A stretch of 11,180 bases of DNA from Mollicutes bacterium (GCA_012510695.1 JAAZHN010000099.1:1-11180); one strand, 5' to 3'. Positions 1-7,847 are shown, numbered from the stretch's first letter. A program made the numbers and translations. Notes: generated by a model from the letters alone, not told the origin.

Positions 1-1775
1 ACTGTGCAAGTAAACTGGGTTTTAATGTTGCTTTAATAACAAGTAATATTAATAATATTGCTGATATGGCTTGCAACCCTTCTATTGGCGGGACTGCAAA
101 AGGTGTAGTTGTTAGAGAAATAGATGCTCTTGGTGGAATTATGGGTAAAATTGCGGATAAGTCACATATCCAAATAAAAATGCTTAATTCAGGTAAGGGT
201 CCAGCAGTTCAATCATTAAGAAGTCAAGCAGATAAAATCGATTATCCAAAAAACATGTTAAAAATGCTTAAATCAATGGAAAATTTATCAATAATTGAAG
301 AGATGATTGAAGACTTAATAATTGAAAATAATCAAGTAAAGGGAGTAATATCTCAAACAAATAATAAATATAACAGCAAGATAGTGATATTAACAACTGG
401 GACATACTTAAAAGCAAGTGTTTTAATTGGTGATACAAAAATTGATGAAGGACCTCATGGTGAAAAAAGATCAGAGACATTAAGTGATAAATTACATAAA
501 TTAGGTTTTAACTTGCAAAGATTAAAAACTGGGACCCCTCCAAGGATTGCCAGAGAATCTGTTAATTTTTCGATATTAAAAGAAGAATTAGGTGACAATG
601 TTCATCGATATTTTAGTTTTGATGATCAAATTCCCTATGATTTAACAAAACAAGAAAAATGTTACTTATTATATACAAATGATATTACTCATAAAACAAT
701 TAATGAAAATTTAGAAAAATCAAGTATGTACGGGGGATTTGTCACGGGAATTGGTCCAAGATATTGTCCTTCAATTGAGGATAAAATAGTTAGATTTTCT
801 GACAAAGAAAGACATCAACTTTTTTTAGAGCCAGAAAGCATTCATTATGATGAGATGTATTTACAAGGATTATCAACAAGTATGCCTAAAGATGTTCAAG
901 AAAAATTAGTAAAAAGTATTAAGGGCTTGGAAAATGCTAAAATTGTAAAATATGCCTATGCAATTGAGTATGATGCGATAGATCCATTACAAGTTTATCC
1001 AACTTTAGAAACGAAAATAATAAAAAATCTATTCACTGCGGGTCAAATAAACGGTACCAGCGGATATGAAGAGGCTGCTTGTCAAGGGCTAATTGCCGCG
1101 ATTAATGCAACAGCAAAACTATCAAATAAAGAACCATTAATTTTAAAAAGAAATGAAGCATATATTGGAGTATTAATTGATGATTTAGTTACTAAAGGAA
1201 CCCATGAACCATATAGATTGTTAACATCAAGAGCGGAATTTAGACTGTTATTAAGACATGATAATGCAGATTTAAGATTAAGAAAATATGGTTATGAATA
1301 CGGGCTAATTAATCAAGAACAATATGACAAATTAATTGAAAAAGAAAAAAATATCCAAAATTTGATAGATATTTTGAAGAAAACAAGAAAAATAATATCT
1401 ATTAATAATGTTGAATACTCTAATAAATCCTTTTACCAACTACTAAAACATCCTGAAATAAAAATATTAGATTTAGTTGATCATTTAGAAGAAAAATATT
1501 CTAATGAAGTTTATGAACAAGTAGAAATAACTATTAAATATGAAGGATATATAAATAAATCTAATCTTGAAGCTCAAAAATTAATAAAAATGGAAGATAA
1601 ACAAATTCCTGAAAACTTAGATTATAATAAAGTCAAAAATTTAGCTTCAGAAGCCAGACAAAAATTAATAAAAATCCAACCCAAAACAATCGGACAAGCA
1701 TCAAGAATAAGTGGTGTTAATCCAGTTGATATCTCGGTTCTATCTGTATATATGAAAAAGGAATATGGGAAATGA
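1..1775 (+). CDS. mnmG: tRNA uridine-5-carboxymethylaminomethyl modification enzyme MnmG (5' partial)
   Basis: FAD-binding subunit of the MnmE-MnmG complex, which installs the (carboxymethyl)aminomethyl group at C5 of wobble uridine 34 in several tRNAs. The reading frame is already open at base 3, so the gene enters from the left. The ATG at 66 is an internal Met, not the start. About 590 residues are visible, and alignment from memory to E. coli MnmG suggests that only about 23 N-terminal residues (the GxGxxG nucleotide-binding loop) are missing. Family motifs visible in order are CNPSIGG, LKTGTPPR, GPRYCPSIED, FLEPES, the FAD-contact stretch AGQINGTSGYEEAA, EPYRLLTSRAE, DNADLRL, and the C-terminal IGQASRISGV that belongs to the MnmE/tRNA-interacting domain. 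The TGA stop overlaps the rsmG start (ATGA), so the two are translationally coupled, the classic gidA-gidB order near the origin in Bacillota. Identification is very secure. Confidence 0.97.
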   Translation, partial: CASKLGFNVALITSNINNIADMACNPSIGGTAKGVVVREIDALGGIMGKIADKSHIQIKMLNSGKGPAVQSLRSQADKIDYPKNMLKMLKSMENLSIIEEMIEDLIIENNQVKGVISQTNNKYNSKIVILTTGTYLKASVLIGDTKIDEGPHGEKRSETLSDKLHKLGFNLQRLKTGTPPRIARESVNFSILKEELGDNVHRYFSFDDQIPYDLTKQEKCYLLYTNDITHKTINENLEKSSMYGGFVTGIGPRYCPSIEDKIVRFSDKERHQLFLEPESIHYDEMYLQGLSTSMPKDVQEKLVKSIKGLENAKIVKYAYAIEYDAIDPLQVYPTLETKIIKNLFTAGQINGTSGYEEAACQGLIAAINATAKLSNKEPLILKRNEAYIGVLIDDLVTKGTHEPYRLLTSRAEFRLLLRHDNADLRLRKYGYEYGLINQEQYDKLIEKEKNIQNLIDILKKTRKIISINNVEYSNKSFYQLLKHPEIKILDLVDHLEEKYSNEVYEQVEITIKYEGYINKSNLEAQKLIKMEDKQIPENLDYNKVKNLASEARQKLIKIQPKTIGQASRISGVNPVDISVLSVYMKKEYGK

Positions 1776-2488
1776 AATATGAACAATTTTTAGAAGAATT
1801 GAATAAATTACCAGTAGATGTTACTGAAGAAAAGTTAAGTAAATTAAATAAATATTTTGAAACATTAGTAGAATATAATGAAAAGGTTAATTTAACTACT
1901 ATTACATCCCAAGAAGATGTGTTACTTAAACACTTTTATGATTCACTAACTCCGACAAAAATATATGATTTTAATCAAGTAAAATCTTTGATTGATGTTG
2001 GTACAGGCGCAGGCTTTCCTGGAGTTGTATTAAAAATATTTTTTCCTAACATAAAACTTACTCTTCTTGATTCAAATAATAAGAAAATAAAATTTTTAGA
2101 ACACTTAACTAAAATATTGAACTTAAAAAATGTAGAGTTCAAATGTGAGCGAAGTGAAGAATATGCGAAAACTAATTTTGAAAAATATGATTTAGTTATT
2201 GCTAGAGCTGTAAAAAGTTTAGATATCTTATTTGAACTATGTTTACCTTTAGTTACTAAAAATGGCTATTTTATTTCAATGAAAGGTAATTTAGATCAAG
2301 AGTTGGATGAAAATATTAAAGTAATAGAATATTTTGGTTGTTGTTTGAAAGAAAAATTAAATTTCACACTTCCTGATGGTTCAAATAGAAGTTTAATATT
2401 AGTTTTAAAAAACAATGATGCAAAAGTCATTCTTCCAAGAGAATACTCTCAAATAGTTAAAAAACCATTGAAAAATCGAGTTAAATAA
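1772..2488 (+). CDS. rsmG: 16S rRNA (guanine-527-N7) methyltransferase RsmG
   Basis: SAM-dependent methyltransferase that forms m7G527 in 16S rRNA of the small subunit. In other bacteria, loss of this mark gives low-level streptomycin resistance. The 238 residues match the usual family length. Visible motifs are YNEKVNLT (residues 35-42, the family's N-terminal WNxxxNLT region), KHFYDSL (53-59), the SAM-binding loop DVGTGAGFPG (75-84), the acidic LLD at the end of strand 2 (98-100), and ARAVKSL (144-150). The ATG start lies inside the mnmG stop as an ATGA overlap. No independent promoter is needed, and it is probably co-transcribed with mnmG. A 38-base gap separates it from the noc-like gene. 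Confidence 0.96.
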   Translation: MKYEQFLEELNKLPVDVTEEKLSKLNKYFETLVEYNEKVNLTTITSQEDVLLKHFYDSLTPTKIYDFNQVKSLIDVGTGAGFPGVVLKIFFPNIKLTLLDSNNKKIKFLEHLTKILNLKNVEFKCERSEEYAKTNFEKYDLVIARAVKSLDILFELCLPLVTKNGYFISMKGNLDQELDENIKVIEYFGCCLKEKLNFTLPDGSNRSLILVLKNNDAKVILPREYSQIVKKPLKNRVK

Positions 2489-2526
2489 AGTATCATAGTA
2501 TATAGAATATAAAGAGGGGCAAAAAT

Positions 2527-3564
2527 ATGAATTCTAATTCTCAAGTAGTAGATGTTTTTGTTGAAGAAATAATTCCTAATCGTTTTCAACCACGACTTTC
2601 TTTTGATGAGAAAAAAATTAATGAATTAGCAGCCTCTATTAAAGTCCATGGAATAATTCAACCACTTGTATTAAGAAAAATCGGAGATAAATATGAAATT
2701 ATTGCTGGCGAAAGAAGATACAAGGCCGCAACAATGGTTGGTTTAAATCAAGTACCAGCAATAGTTGTTGAAATGGACGATAATAAAAGTGCTGAAATAG
2801 CCTTAGTTGAAAATTTACAAAGAAAAGATTTATCAGCAATTGAAACAGCAAAATCATTTAAAAAAATATTAGACATGGGCCAATTAAATCAAGAACAACT
2901 AGCAGAAAAAATGGGAATATCTCAATCTTCTGTAGCAAATAAATTAAGATTATTAAATTTAGATGAAAAAGTTCAACAAGCTCTTCTTGAAGAAAAAATC
3001 TCAGAACGCCATGCAAGAAGTCTTTTATCTGTTGAAAATTTTTCTGAACAACAAAATTTACTTAGAAAAATACTAGAAGAGAGACTAACTGTTAGAAAAT
3101 TAGATGAAGAAATAAAAAATATGGTGAAGAAAGATGGTGTAGAAAAAATGGAAATTTTTGAAGAATCTGAAAAATTAGAAAGTTTTGATTTGTCTGAACC
3201 AAATGTATTAGAAGCAAAAGAAGAAACTTTTGAAATAGCTGATAATGTTCAATCATTTGTTGATACGCCACCAATCCAAGAAATTGAAACACCAGTTGTT
3301 GAAATATTTTCTCAGGAACAATCAGAACCAATAAAAGAAGAAAATATTTCAGTTCAGCCAGAACCAGTTTCTGAAGCATCAAACATGTTTTTTGGAAATG
3401 CAGAAGTCGAACAACAACCAGTCATGGAAACTAATGAAAGCGTGATTACAGACATACCAAGTTTTGAAGAATTATCTATTTTACCTGAAGGAGAGACTTC
3501 AAGTGTTGTCGAACCAATTGAAGAAAACAAGCCAATTAATCTTGAACAAGCGATAAATGACTAA
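2527..3564 (+). CDS. noc: ParB-family nucleoid occlusion protein (Noc-like), cut by an in-frame TAA
   Basis: DNA-binding CTPase-fold protein. In Bacillus, Noc spreads on chromosomal sites and blocks division over the nucleoid. The N-terminal ParB/Srx domain (about 10-100) shows PNRFQPR, HGIIQP, GERRYKA (61-67) and ENLQRKDL (95-102). A helix-turn-helix domain follows (about 121-145, QSSVANKLRLL) and then ERHARSLL (160-167). PNRFQPR, ANKLRLL and ERHARSLL favour Noc over ParB/Spo0J, as do the position right after rsmG and the absence of a soj/parA partner. Residues about 205-345 are an acidic, Pro/Glu/Ser-rich, probably disordered tail. The N-terminal amphipathic membrane helix of Bacillus Noc is not evident: only about 15 residues precede the ParB fold, and an upstream stop at 2503-2505 leaves no room for one. 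Shine-Dalgarno AGAGGGG lies at about 2513-2519. The stop at 3562-3564 looks premature because the same frame continues with a recognisable C-terminal domain. Whether the gene works is uncertain. Confidence 0.85.
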   Translation: MNSNSQVVDVFVEEIIPNRFQPRLSFDEKKINELAASIKVHGIIQPLVLRKIGDKYEIIAGERRYKAATMVGLNQVPAIVVEMDDNKSAEIALVENLQRKDLSAIETAKSFKKILDMGQLNQEQLAEKMGISQSSVANKLRLLNLDEKVQQALLEEKISERHARSLLSVENFSEQQNLLRKILEERLTVRKLDEEIKNMVKKDGVEKMEIFEESEKLESFDLSEPNVLEAKEETFEIADNVQSFVDTPPIQEIETPVVEIFSQEQSEPIKEENISVQPEPVSEASNMFFGNAEVEQQPVMETNESVITDIPSFEELSILPEGETSSVVEPIEENKPINLEQAIND

Positions 3565-3789
3565 TCTGCTGATAATATTGATCCAATCCCGCTTGTAGAA
3601 ACAACCTCGCAAGAAGAACCAAAACAAGTAGAACAAGTTGAAATTAAAATAGATAAAAACAATTTTAGAACAGTAGAAGAAGTATTTGATAAAATAAAGA
3701 AAGAAATTGAAGATGCAGGGTTAAAAATAGATATGGATACATATAATTTTGAACAATATTACCAATTGATTATAAAAGTTTATAAATAA
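3565..3789 (+). pseudogene. In-frame C-terminal continuation of the noc-like gene (dimerisation domain after the stop)
   Basis: After the TAA at 3562-3564 the same frame stays open for 74 codons to a TAA at 3787-3789. The first part carries on the acidic Pro/Glu-rich linker. From about 3661 it becomes ordered-looking: NFRTVEEVFDKIKKEIEDAG, then a short turn and EQYYQLIIKVYK. This pattern (helix, 'G-x-x-x' turn, then YYQ-x-x-I-K-I strand) resembles the C-terminal dimerisation domain that ends Noc/ParB proteins. There is no ATG, GTG or TTG in frame before the ATG at 3733, so this piece cannot be restarted as a domain of its own. It is therefore best read as the severed end of the upstream gene, by a nonsense substitution, by readthrough, or by an assembly/sequencing error. 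Confidence 0.8.
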
Positions 3790-3813
3790 GGGAATTAATT
3801 ATTCCTTTTTTTT
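3788..3813 (+). terminator. Rho-independent terminator after the noc-like gene
   Basis: The inverted repeat GGAAT (3791-3795) / ATTCC (3801-3805) encloses a 5-base loop. A G-T wobble and two A-T pairs extend it to 8 pairs, and a run of eight T follows (3806-3813). It begins at the second stop (3787-3789), not at the TAA at 3564. That suggests the true end of the transcription unit, and of the original gene, is here. It closes the mnmG-rsmG-noc unit. Confidence 0.85.
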
Positions 3814-3852
3814 GTGAAATAAACTATAATGTTTTTGTTATGAAAATTTATG

Positions 3853-3861
3853 TGCTATAAT
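3853..3861 (+). promoter_or_regulatory. Extended -10 promoter for argS
   Basis: TG-C-TATAAT forms a perfect extended -10 (TG at 3853-3854, hexamer 3856-3861). The -35 is weak: TTGTTA at 3835-3840 is only 15 bases away, and TTTTTG at 3832-3837 is 18 away, as is common for extended -10 promoters. The predicted transcription start is near 3868, giving a leader of about 20 bases. It sits directly after the noc terminator, as expected for the start of a new unit. A second TATAAT at 3825-3830 lacks a credible -35 because its upstream region falls in the terminator. Confidence 0.7.
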
Positions 3862-3887
3862 TTGAGCCAAGCGAAAGGGGAAATATT

Positions 3888-5495
3888 GTGCAAAAAATAA
3901 TCAAAGAAATAATTAGTTCTAGTTTGTCTAAATTAAATTTTGAGGTACCAACTGAAATAAATATTGAAATCCCTAAACAAAAAGAAAATGGTGATTATTC
4001 AAGCAATATTTGTTTAAAAATAGCTGCAAAAAATAATAAAACACCGATGGAATTAGCAGAACTTTTAAAAGAAAATATTAAAAATGAAAGAATTAAGAAT
4101 ATAGAAATTAAAAATCCTGGTTTTATTAATTTTTTTGTTGATAAAAAGTACTTACTAGATAATATAAACCACGTAATTGAACTAAGTGACCGTTACGGCA
4201 GTAATAATATAGGAAAAGGAAAAAAAGTTAATTACGAGTATGTAAGTGCCAATCCAACCGGCATTCTTCATACAGGTAATGCTAGAGGCGGAGCTTATGG
4301 TGATAATATGGCTAGAATATTAAAATTTTCTGGTTTTGATGTCACAAGAGAATACTATATTAATGATGCAGGTAATCAAATAATAAATTTAGGTTTATCA
4401 ATAAAATCCCGTTATTTAACTTTATGTGGAATAGAATCACAAATGCCTGAAGATGGATATTATGGTAAAGAGATAGAAGAACTAGCTAAAAAATTATATG
4501 AAAAAAATTCAACAAAATTAATTGATCAAGAAATAAATTATTTTTCTTCATATGGTGTAAAAGAATTAATAAATAGAATTATTGAAGATTTAAAATTATA
4601 TGGAGTTGAATATGATGTTTTAACAAGTGAAAAAGACATTTACGATAAGTATTCATTAGATAATCTAATGAATGAGTTAACTAAAAAAGGCTATACTTAT
4701 GAAAAGGAAGGGGCTTTATGGTTTAAATCTTCTGAATTATTAGATGATAAAGACCATGTCTTAGTAAAAAATGATGGAAACTATACATATTTAGTCCCAG
4801 ATATAGCCTATCATCAAGATAAAATAAATCGTGGATTTGAAAAATTAGTTGATATTTTAGGAACAGATCATCATGGTTATGTTAATCGGATTAAATCTGG
4901 AATTATGGCTCTTGGTTATGACCCCAATATTTTAGATATAAAACTACTTCAATTAGTTAGACTTGTTCAAAATGGCGAAGAAGTTAAAATGAGCAAAAGG
5001 ACAGGAAAAGGAATTGCTTTAAGAGAACTAATTGAAGAAATAGGTGTAAATGCAGCGAGATATTTTTTTGCTTCAAGAAGTTTAGATACACAAATGGAAA
5101 TAGATTTAGATTTAGCAGTAAAAAAGTCTAATGATAACCCAGTTTATTATGTATCTTATGCTTATGCAAGAATTTGTTCTATTATTGGAGATACAAAGTT
5201 AACTAAAATGAGTGATTATTCTAAAATAGACTTGGCTAAAACAACAGATATATTGGAAAAAATATATTATTTCCCAAAAATAGTCGAAGATGCTGCAACT
5301 AAAGAAATTCCACATTTAATAACAAATTACGTTTATGACCTTGCAACTTCGTTTCATTACTTGTATAATGAATATCGATTTATTGATGAAGATGAAAATT
5401 TAACAATGTTAAATTTGAATTTACTTCAAGCAATTAAAATCACAATGTATAATGCACTTAATCTAATTGGTGTTACACCACCAGAAAAAATGTAG
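3888..5495 (+). CDS. argS: Arginyl-tRNA synthetase (class I)
   Basis: Cytoplasmic enzyme that charges tRNA-Arg with arginine using ATP. At 535 residues it is slightly shorter than Bacillus ArgRS (about 556). The N-terminal tRNA-recognition (Add-1) domain covers about residues 1-85 and contains NGDYSSN and NPGFINFF. The class I catalytic core has SANPTGILHTGN, with the HIGH-type signature HTGN at 128-131. The second signature KMSKR (367-371) is present, whereas many other ArgRSs have lost a canonical KMSKS. A helical anticodon-binding domain follows and the protein ends in the typical GVxxPEKM. The start is GTG, chosen because AAAGGGG (3874-3880) lies 7 bases upstream and the N-terminus aligns with the family. 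The TAG stop overlaps the Shine-Dalgarno of rpoE. It opens the housekeeping run that continues to rpmE. Confidence 0.97.
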   Translation: MQKIIKEIISSSLSKLNFEVPTEINIEIPKQKENGDYSSNICLKIAAKNNKTPMELAELLKENIKNERIKNIEIKNPGFINFFVDKKYLLDNINHVIELSDRYGSNNIGKGKKVNYEYVSANPTGILHTGNARGGAYGDNMARILKFSGFDVTREYYINDAGNQIINLGLSIKSRYLTLCGIESQMPEDGYYGKEIEELAKKLYEKNSTKLIDQEINYFSSYGVKELINRIIEDLKLYGVEYDVLTSEKDIYDKYSLDNLMNELTKKGYTYEKEGALWFKSSELLDDKDHVLVKNDGNYTYLVPDIAYHQDKINRGFEKLVDILGTDHHGYVNRIKSGIMALGYDPNILDIKLLQLVRLVQNGEEVKMSKRTGKGIALRELIEEIGVNAARYFFASRSLDTQMEIDLDLAVKKSNDNPVYYVSYAYARICSIIGDTKLTKMSDYSKIDLAKTTDILEKIYYFPKIVEDAATKEIPHLITNYVYDLATSFHYLYNEYRFIDEDENLTMLNLNLLQAIKITMYNALNLIGVTPPEKM

Positions 5496-5506
5496 GAGGA
5501 AAAATT

Positions 5507-5947
5507 ATGGAAAATTTAAAATATGAAGATTTAGAATTAATGTCTTACGATGATATAGCTTATGAAGTTTTAAAAGAGAATGGTGCTAAAATGACTATTA
5601 AAGACTTATTTGGCCAAATTATTAAACTTCTAGGACTATCAAATGAAGAATATGAAAATCATGTAGGAGATTTCTTTGAAATATTATCAACAGATAAAAG
5701 ATTTATCATGTTAGAAAATGGATATTGGGATTTAAGAGTAAATCATAGTCATAAAATTAAAATTGAAGAAGACGATGATGATTTTATTGATGATTTAGAA
5801 ATTGAAGAAATTGAAGATGTTGATGATGAAGATGAAGAAATTGATGATGATGTTGATCCTGAAGATGATGAAGCAGAAGATGATTTAAAAGATTTATCAG
5901 TAATTTCTGAAGATGATGAAGATGACGAAGATGACGATTTAATGTAG
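5507..5947 (+). CDS. rpoE: RNA polymerase delta subunit RpoE
   Basis: Gram-positive-specific accessory subunit of RNA polymerase. In Bacillus it increases recycling and displaces RNA from the enzyme, sharpening start-site selection and sensitivity to initiating nucleotide. The N-terminal HARE-HTH globular domain covers about residues 1-76 (LMSYDDIAYEVLKENG, ending DKRFIMLENGYWDLR). A very acidic tail of about 60 residues follows (about 85-146), almost entirely Asp/Glu with a few hydrophobics. This two-part architecture is diagnostic. The start ATG at 5507 is preceded by a near-consensus AGGAGG (5494-5499) that overlaps the argS stop, so it is read from the argS transcript. The usual downstream partner pyrG is absent. 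Instead prfA follows after 38 bases. Confidence 0.95.
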   Translation: MENLKYEDLELMSYDDIAYEVLKENGAKMTIKDLFGQIIKLLGLSNEEYENHVGDFFEILSTDKRFIMLENGYWDLRVNHSHKIKIEEDDDDFIDDLEIEEIEDVDDEDEEIDDDVDPEDDEAEDDLKDLSVISEDDEDDEDDDLM

Positions 5948-5985
5948 CTTATTCCTTTTTTATTAATATAGAGAGGAACAAAAAA

Positions 5986-7041
5986 ATGATTGAAAGATTA
6001 GAAATATTAAATAACCGTTATCAAGAAATATTAGCAGAATTAAATAATCCTGAAGTATTAGATGATTTTTCAAAAATAAAAAAACTATCTAAAGAACAAA
6101 GTGATTTAGAAGAAACAATTGAAAAATATACTACATACAAAAAAGTAACTAATGATATTGAAGAATTAAATTCAATGTCAGAAAGCGCTGAAATGCTAGA
6201 AATAATTAAAGAAGAACTCGACCAATTAACAAATCAAAAAGCATTACTTGAAAGTGAATTAGAAATTCTTTTAATTCCTAAAGATGAAAATGATGGTAAA
6301 GACATTATTATGGAAATAAGAGGAGCAGCTGGTGGAGACGAAGCAAATATTTTTGCTGGAGACCTATTTAGAATGTATTCAAAATATGCTGAAAAACATA
6401 ATTGGAAAATTGAAGTAAGCCATGAAGTACCGGGTTCAAGTGGTGGATTTGCTCAAATAGAATTTTCAATAAAAGGCGAAAACGTCTATTCAAAATTGAA
6501 ATATGAAAGTGGTTCACATAGAGTTCAAAGAATACCAGAAACAGAGACACAGGGTAGAGTTCACACATCAACATCTACAGTTTTAGTTATGCCAGAGGTT
6601 GATGATATTGAAATTGAGATTAAAGAATCGGACTTAAAAATAGACGTATTTCACAGTGGCGGTGCTGGTGGTCAATCAGTTAATACAACAAATTCAGCTG
6701 TAAGAATTACACATTTACCAACAAATATATCTGTTTCATGCCAAAATGAAAGAAGCCAATTGAAAAATAAAGACAAAGCAATGCAAATATTAAAGGTTAA
6801 AATTTACAGTGAACAACAAAGAAAACATGAAGAAATGATTGATGCTGATCGTCGTAGTAAGATTGTAACTGGTGATCGTTCTGAAAAAATAAGGACTTAC
6901 AATTATCCACAAAATAGGGTTACTGATCATCGCATAAACTTTAGTGTTATGAATTTAGACAATGTTATGGAAGGTGAAATAGATGATATTATCGAAGCCT
7001 TGATAACCGAAGATCAAAGATTAAAACTAGAGGAAAAATAA
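5986..7041 (+). CDS. prfA: Peptide chain release factor 1
   Basis: Class I release factor that recognises UAA and UAG in the ribosomal A site and triggers peptidyl-tRNA hydrolysis. The 351 residues are typical of RF1 (about 355-360). Residues 1 to about 100 form the helical domain. The codon-recognition tripeptide is PET at 184-186 within RIPETETQGRVHTS, the RF1-type PxT and not the RF2-type SPF. The catalytic GGQ is at 228-230 in HSGGAGGQSVN, where the Gln is the target of PrmC. The Shine-Dalgarno AGAGGA precedes the ATG. The neighbouring prmC starts 2 bases after the stop, so enzyme and substrate are made together. The window's genes use TAA, TAG and TGA stops, so an RF2 should exist elsewhere in the genome. 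Confidence 0.97.
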   Translation: MIERLEILNNRYQEILAELNNPEVLDDFSKIKKLSKEQSDLEETIEKYTTYKKVTNDIEELNSMSESAEMLEIIKEELDQLTNQKALLESELEILLIPKDENDGKDIIMEIRGAAGGDEANIFAGDLFRMYSKYAEKHNWKIEVSHEVPGSSGGFAQIEFSIKGENVYSKLKYESGSHRVQRIPETETQGRVHTSTSTVLVMPEVDDIEIEIKESDLKIDVFHSGGAGGQSVNTTNSAVRITHLPTNISVSCQNERSQLKNKDKAMQILKVKIYSEQQRKHEEMIDADRRSKIVTGDRSEKIRTYNYPQNRVTDHRINFSVMNLDNVMEGEIDDIIEALITEDQRLKLEEK

Positions 7042-7042
7042 G

Positions 7043-7783
7043 ATGAAAAAACCGGATAGTATTACAAAATTAGATTGGGAATTATTAAAAGAAAAGCATT
7101 TAAAAATAGATAATAAGATAATTAATAAAATCAACAAAGGGTATCCTGTTCAGTATTTAATAGGTGATGTTGATTTTTTTGACTGCTTAATTAAAGTAAA
7201 CAAACATGTCTTAATCCCTAGATTTGAGACGGAATTACTTGTTGATAAAGCAATTAAAGTTATAAAAGAAAACTTTGATAAAGAATTAAGAATAATAGAT
7301 TTTGGCACTGGTTCAGGTTGTATTGCTATAAAATTAGCCAAAGAATTTAAAAATAGTGAGGTTTTTGCTATCGATAAGTCTAAAAAGGCAATTAATTTGT
7401 CTAAGGAAAATGCAAGAATCAACAATGTTGATATTTCATTTTATGTTAGTAAGTTTGATAAATTTCATAAAAAAAATTTTGATATATTAATAAGCAACCC
7501 TCCATATATAGCTAAAGATGGTGAAATATCAGATAATGTCAAAAAATATGAACCAAAAACAGCGCTTTTCGCAAAAGAAAATGGCTTATTTTATTATGAT
7601 CAGATATTAAATCAATCAAAAAAAATATTAAAAAAAAGAAACATAATTTTTTTTGAGATAGGTTATAATCAAAAAGACAACTTGACAGAAATAATAAAGA
7701 AACATTATCCTTTAGCGAAGATAAAATTTGACAAAGATTATAACAAAATGGACCGTTTTTGTACTATTTACAACAATATATGA
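7043..7783 (+). CDS. prmC: Release factor glutamine N5-methyltransferase PrmC
   Basis: SAM-dependent enzyme that methylates the Gln of the GGQ motif in release factors, improving termination. The SAM-binding loop DFGTGSGCIAI is at 86-96, the acidic residue following strand 2 at about 111 (AIDKS), and the catalytic/substrate-binding SNPPYI at 151-156. The linker motif GYPVQYLIGDVDFF (33-46) and VLIPRFETE (56-64) correspond to the family's GxPxxxxxG and IPRPxTE. At 246 residues it is about 40 shorter than Bacillus PrmC. Most of the missing length is in the N-terminal helical domain: only about 32 residues precede the GYPVQ motif, where roughly 55-60 are usual. GAGG at 7030-7033, inside the end of prfA, serves as ribosome-binding site, so the pair is coupled. 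Confidence 0.94.
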   Translation: MKKPDSITKLDWELLKEKHLKIDNKIINKINKGYPVQYLIGDVDFFDCLIKVNKHVLIPRFETELLVDKAIKVIKENFDKELRIIDFGTGSGCIAIKLAKEFKNSEVFAIDKSKKAINLSKENARINNVDISFYVSKFDKFHKKNFDILISNPPYIAKDGEISDNVKKYEPKTALFAKENGLFYYDQILNQSKKILKKRNIIFFEIGYNQKDNLTEIIKKHYPLAKIKFDKDYNKMDRFCTIYNNI

Positions 7784-7806
7784 ACGTAAATTAAGGGTTA
7801 AAACGA

Positions 7807-7835
7807 TTGACTTTAACTTGACTTCATTATATATT
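7807..7835 (+). promoter_or_regulatory. Sigma-A type promoter for fba
   Basis: The -35 TTGACT (7807-7812), a 17-base spacer and the -10 TATATT (7830-7835) are close to consensus with ideal spacing. A second TTGACT at 7818-7823 repeats the -35 sequence 11 bases further on but has no -10 at a usable distance. The predicted start is about 7842, the first G of the Shine-Dalgarno, implying a leader of only about 9 bases. The promoter lies in the 67-base gap after prmC and lets fba/murA be expressed separately from the upstream genes. Confidence 0.65.
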
Positions 7836-7841
7836 TTAAGT

Positions 7842-7847
7842 GGTGAT
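7842..7847 (+). promoter_or_regulatory. Ribosome-binding site that fixes the fba start
   Basis: GGTGAT, complementary to the 3' end of 16S rRNA (…ATCACC…), lies 3 bases before the ATG at 7851. It supports that ATG over the more upstream in-frame ATG at 7728, which would lie inside prmC and add 41 residues with no family resemblance. Confidence 0.8.

Noticed and set aside
3825..3830. Second TATAAT upstream of argS
   Set aside because: No TG extension, and its -35 position falls in the terminator stem and T-run. The extended -10 at 3853-3861 is a better fit.
5949..5961. TTATTCCTTTTTT after rpoE, identical to the right arm and T-run of the noc terminator
   Set aside because: There is no matching left arm upstream, so no stem can form. 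Probably chance in AT-rich sequence; not called a terminator.
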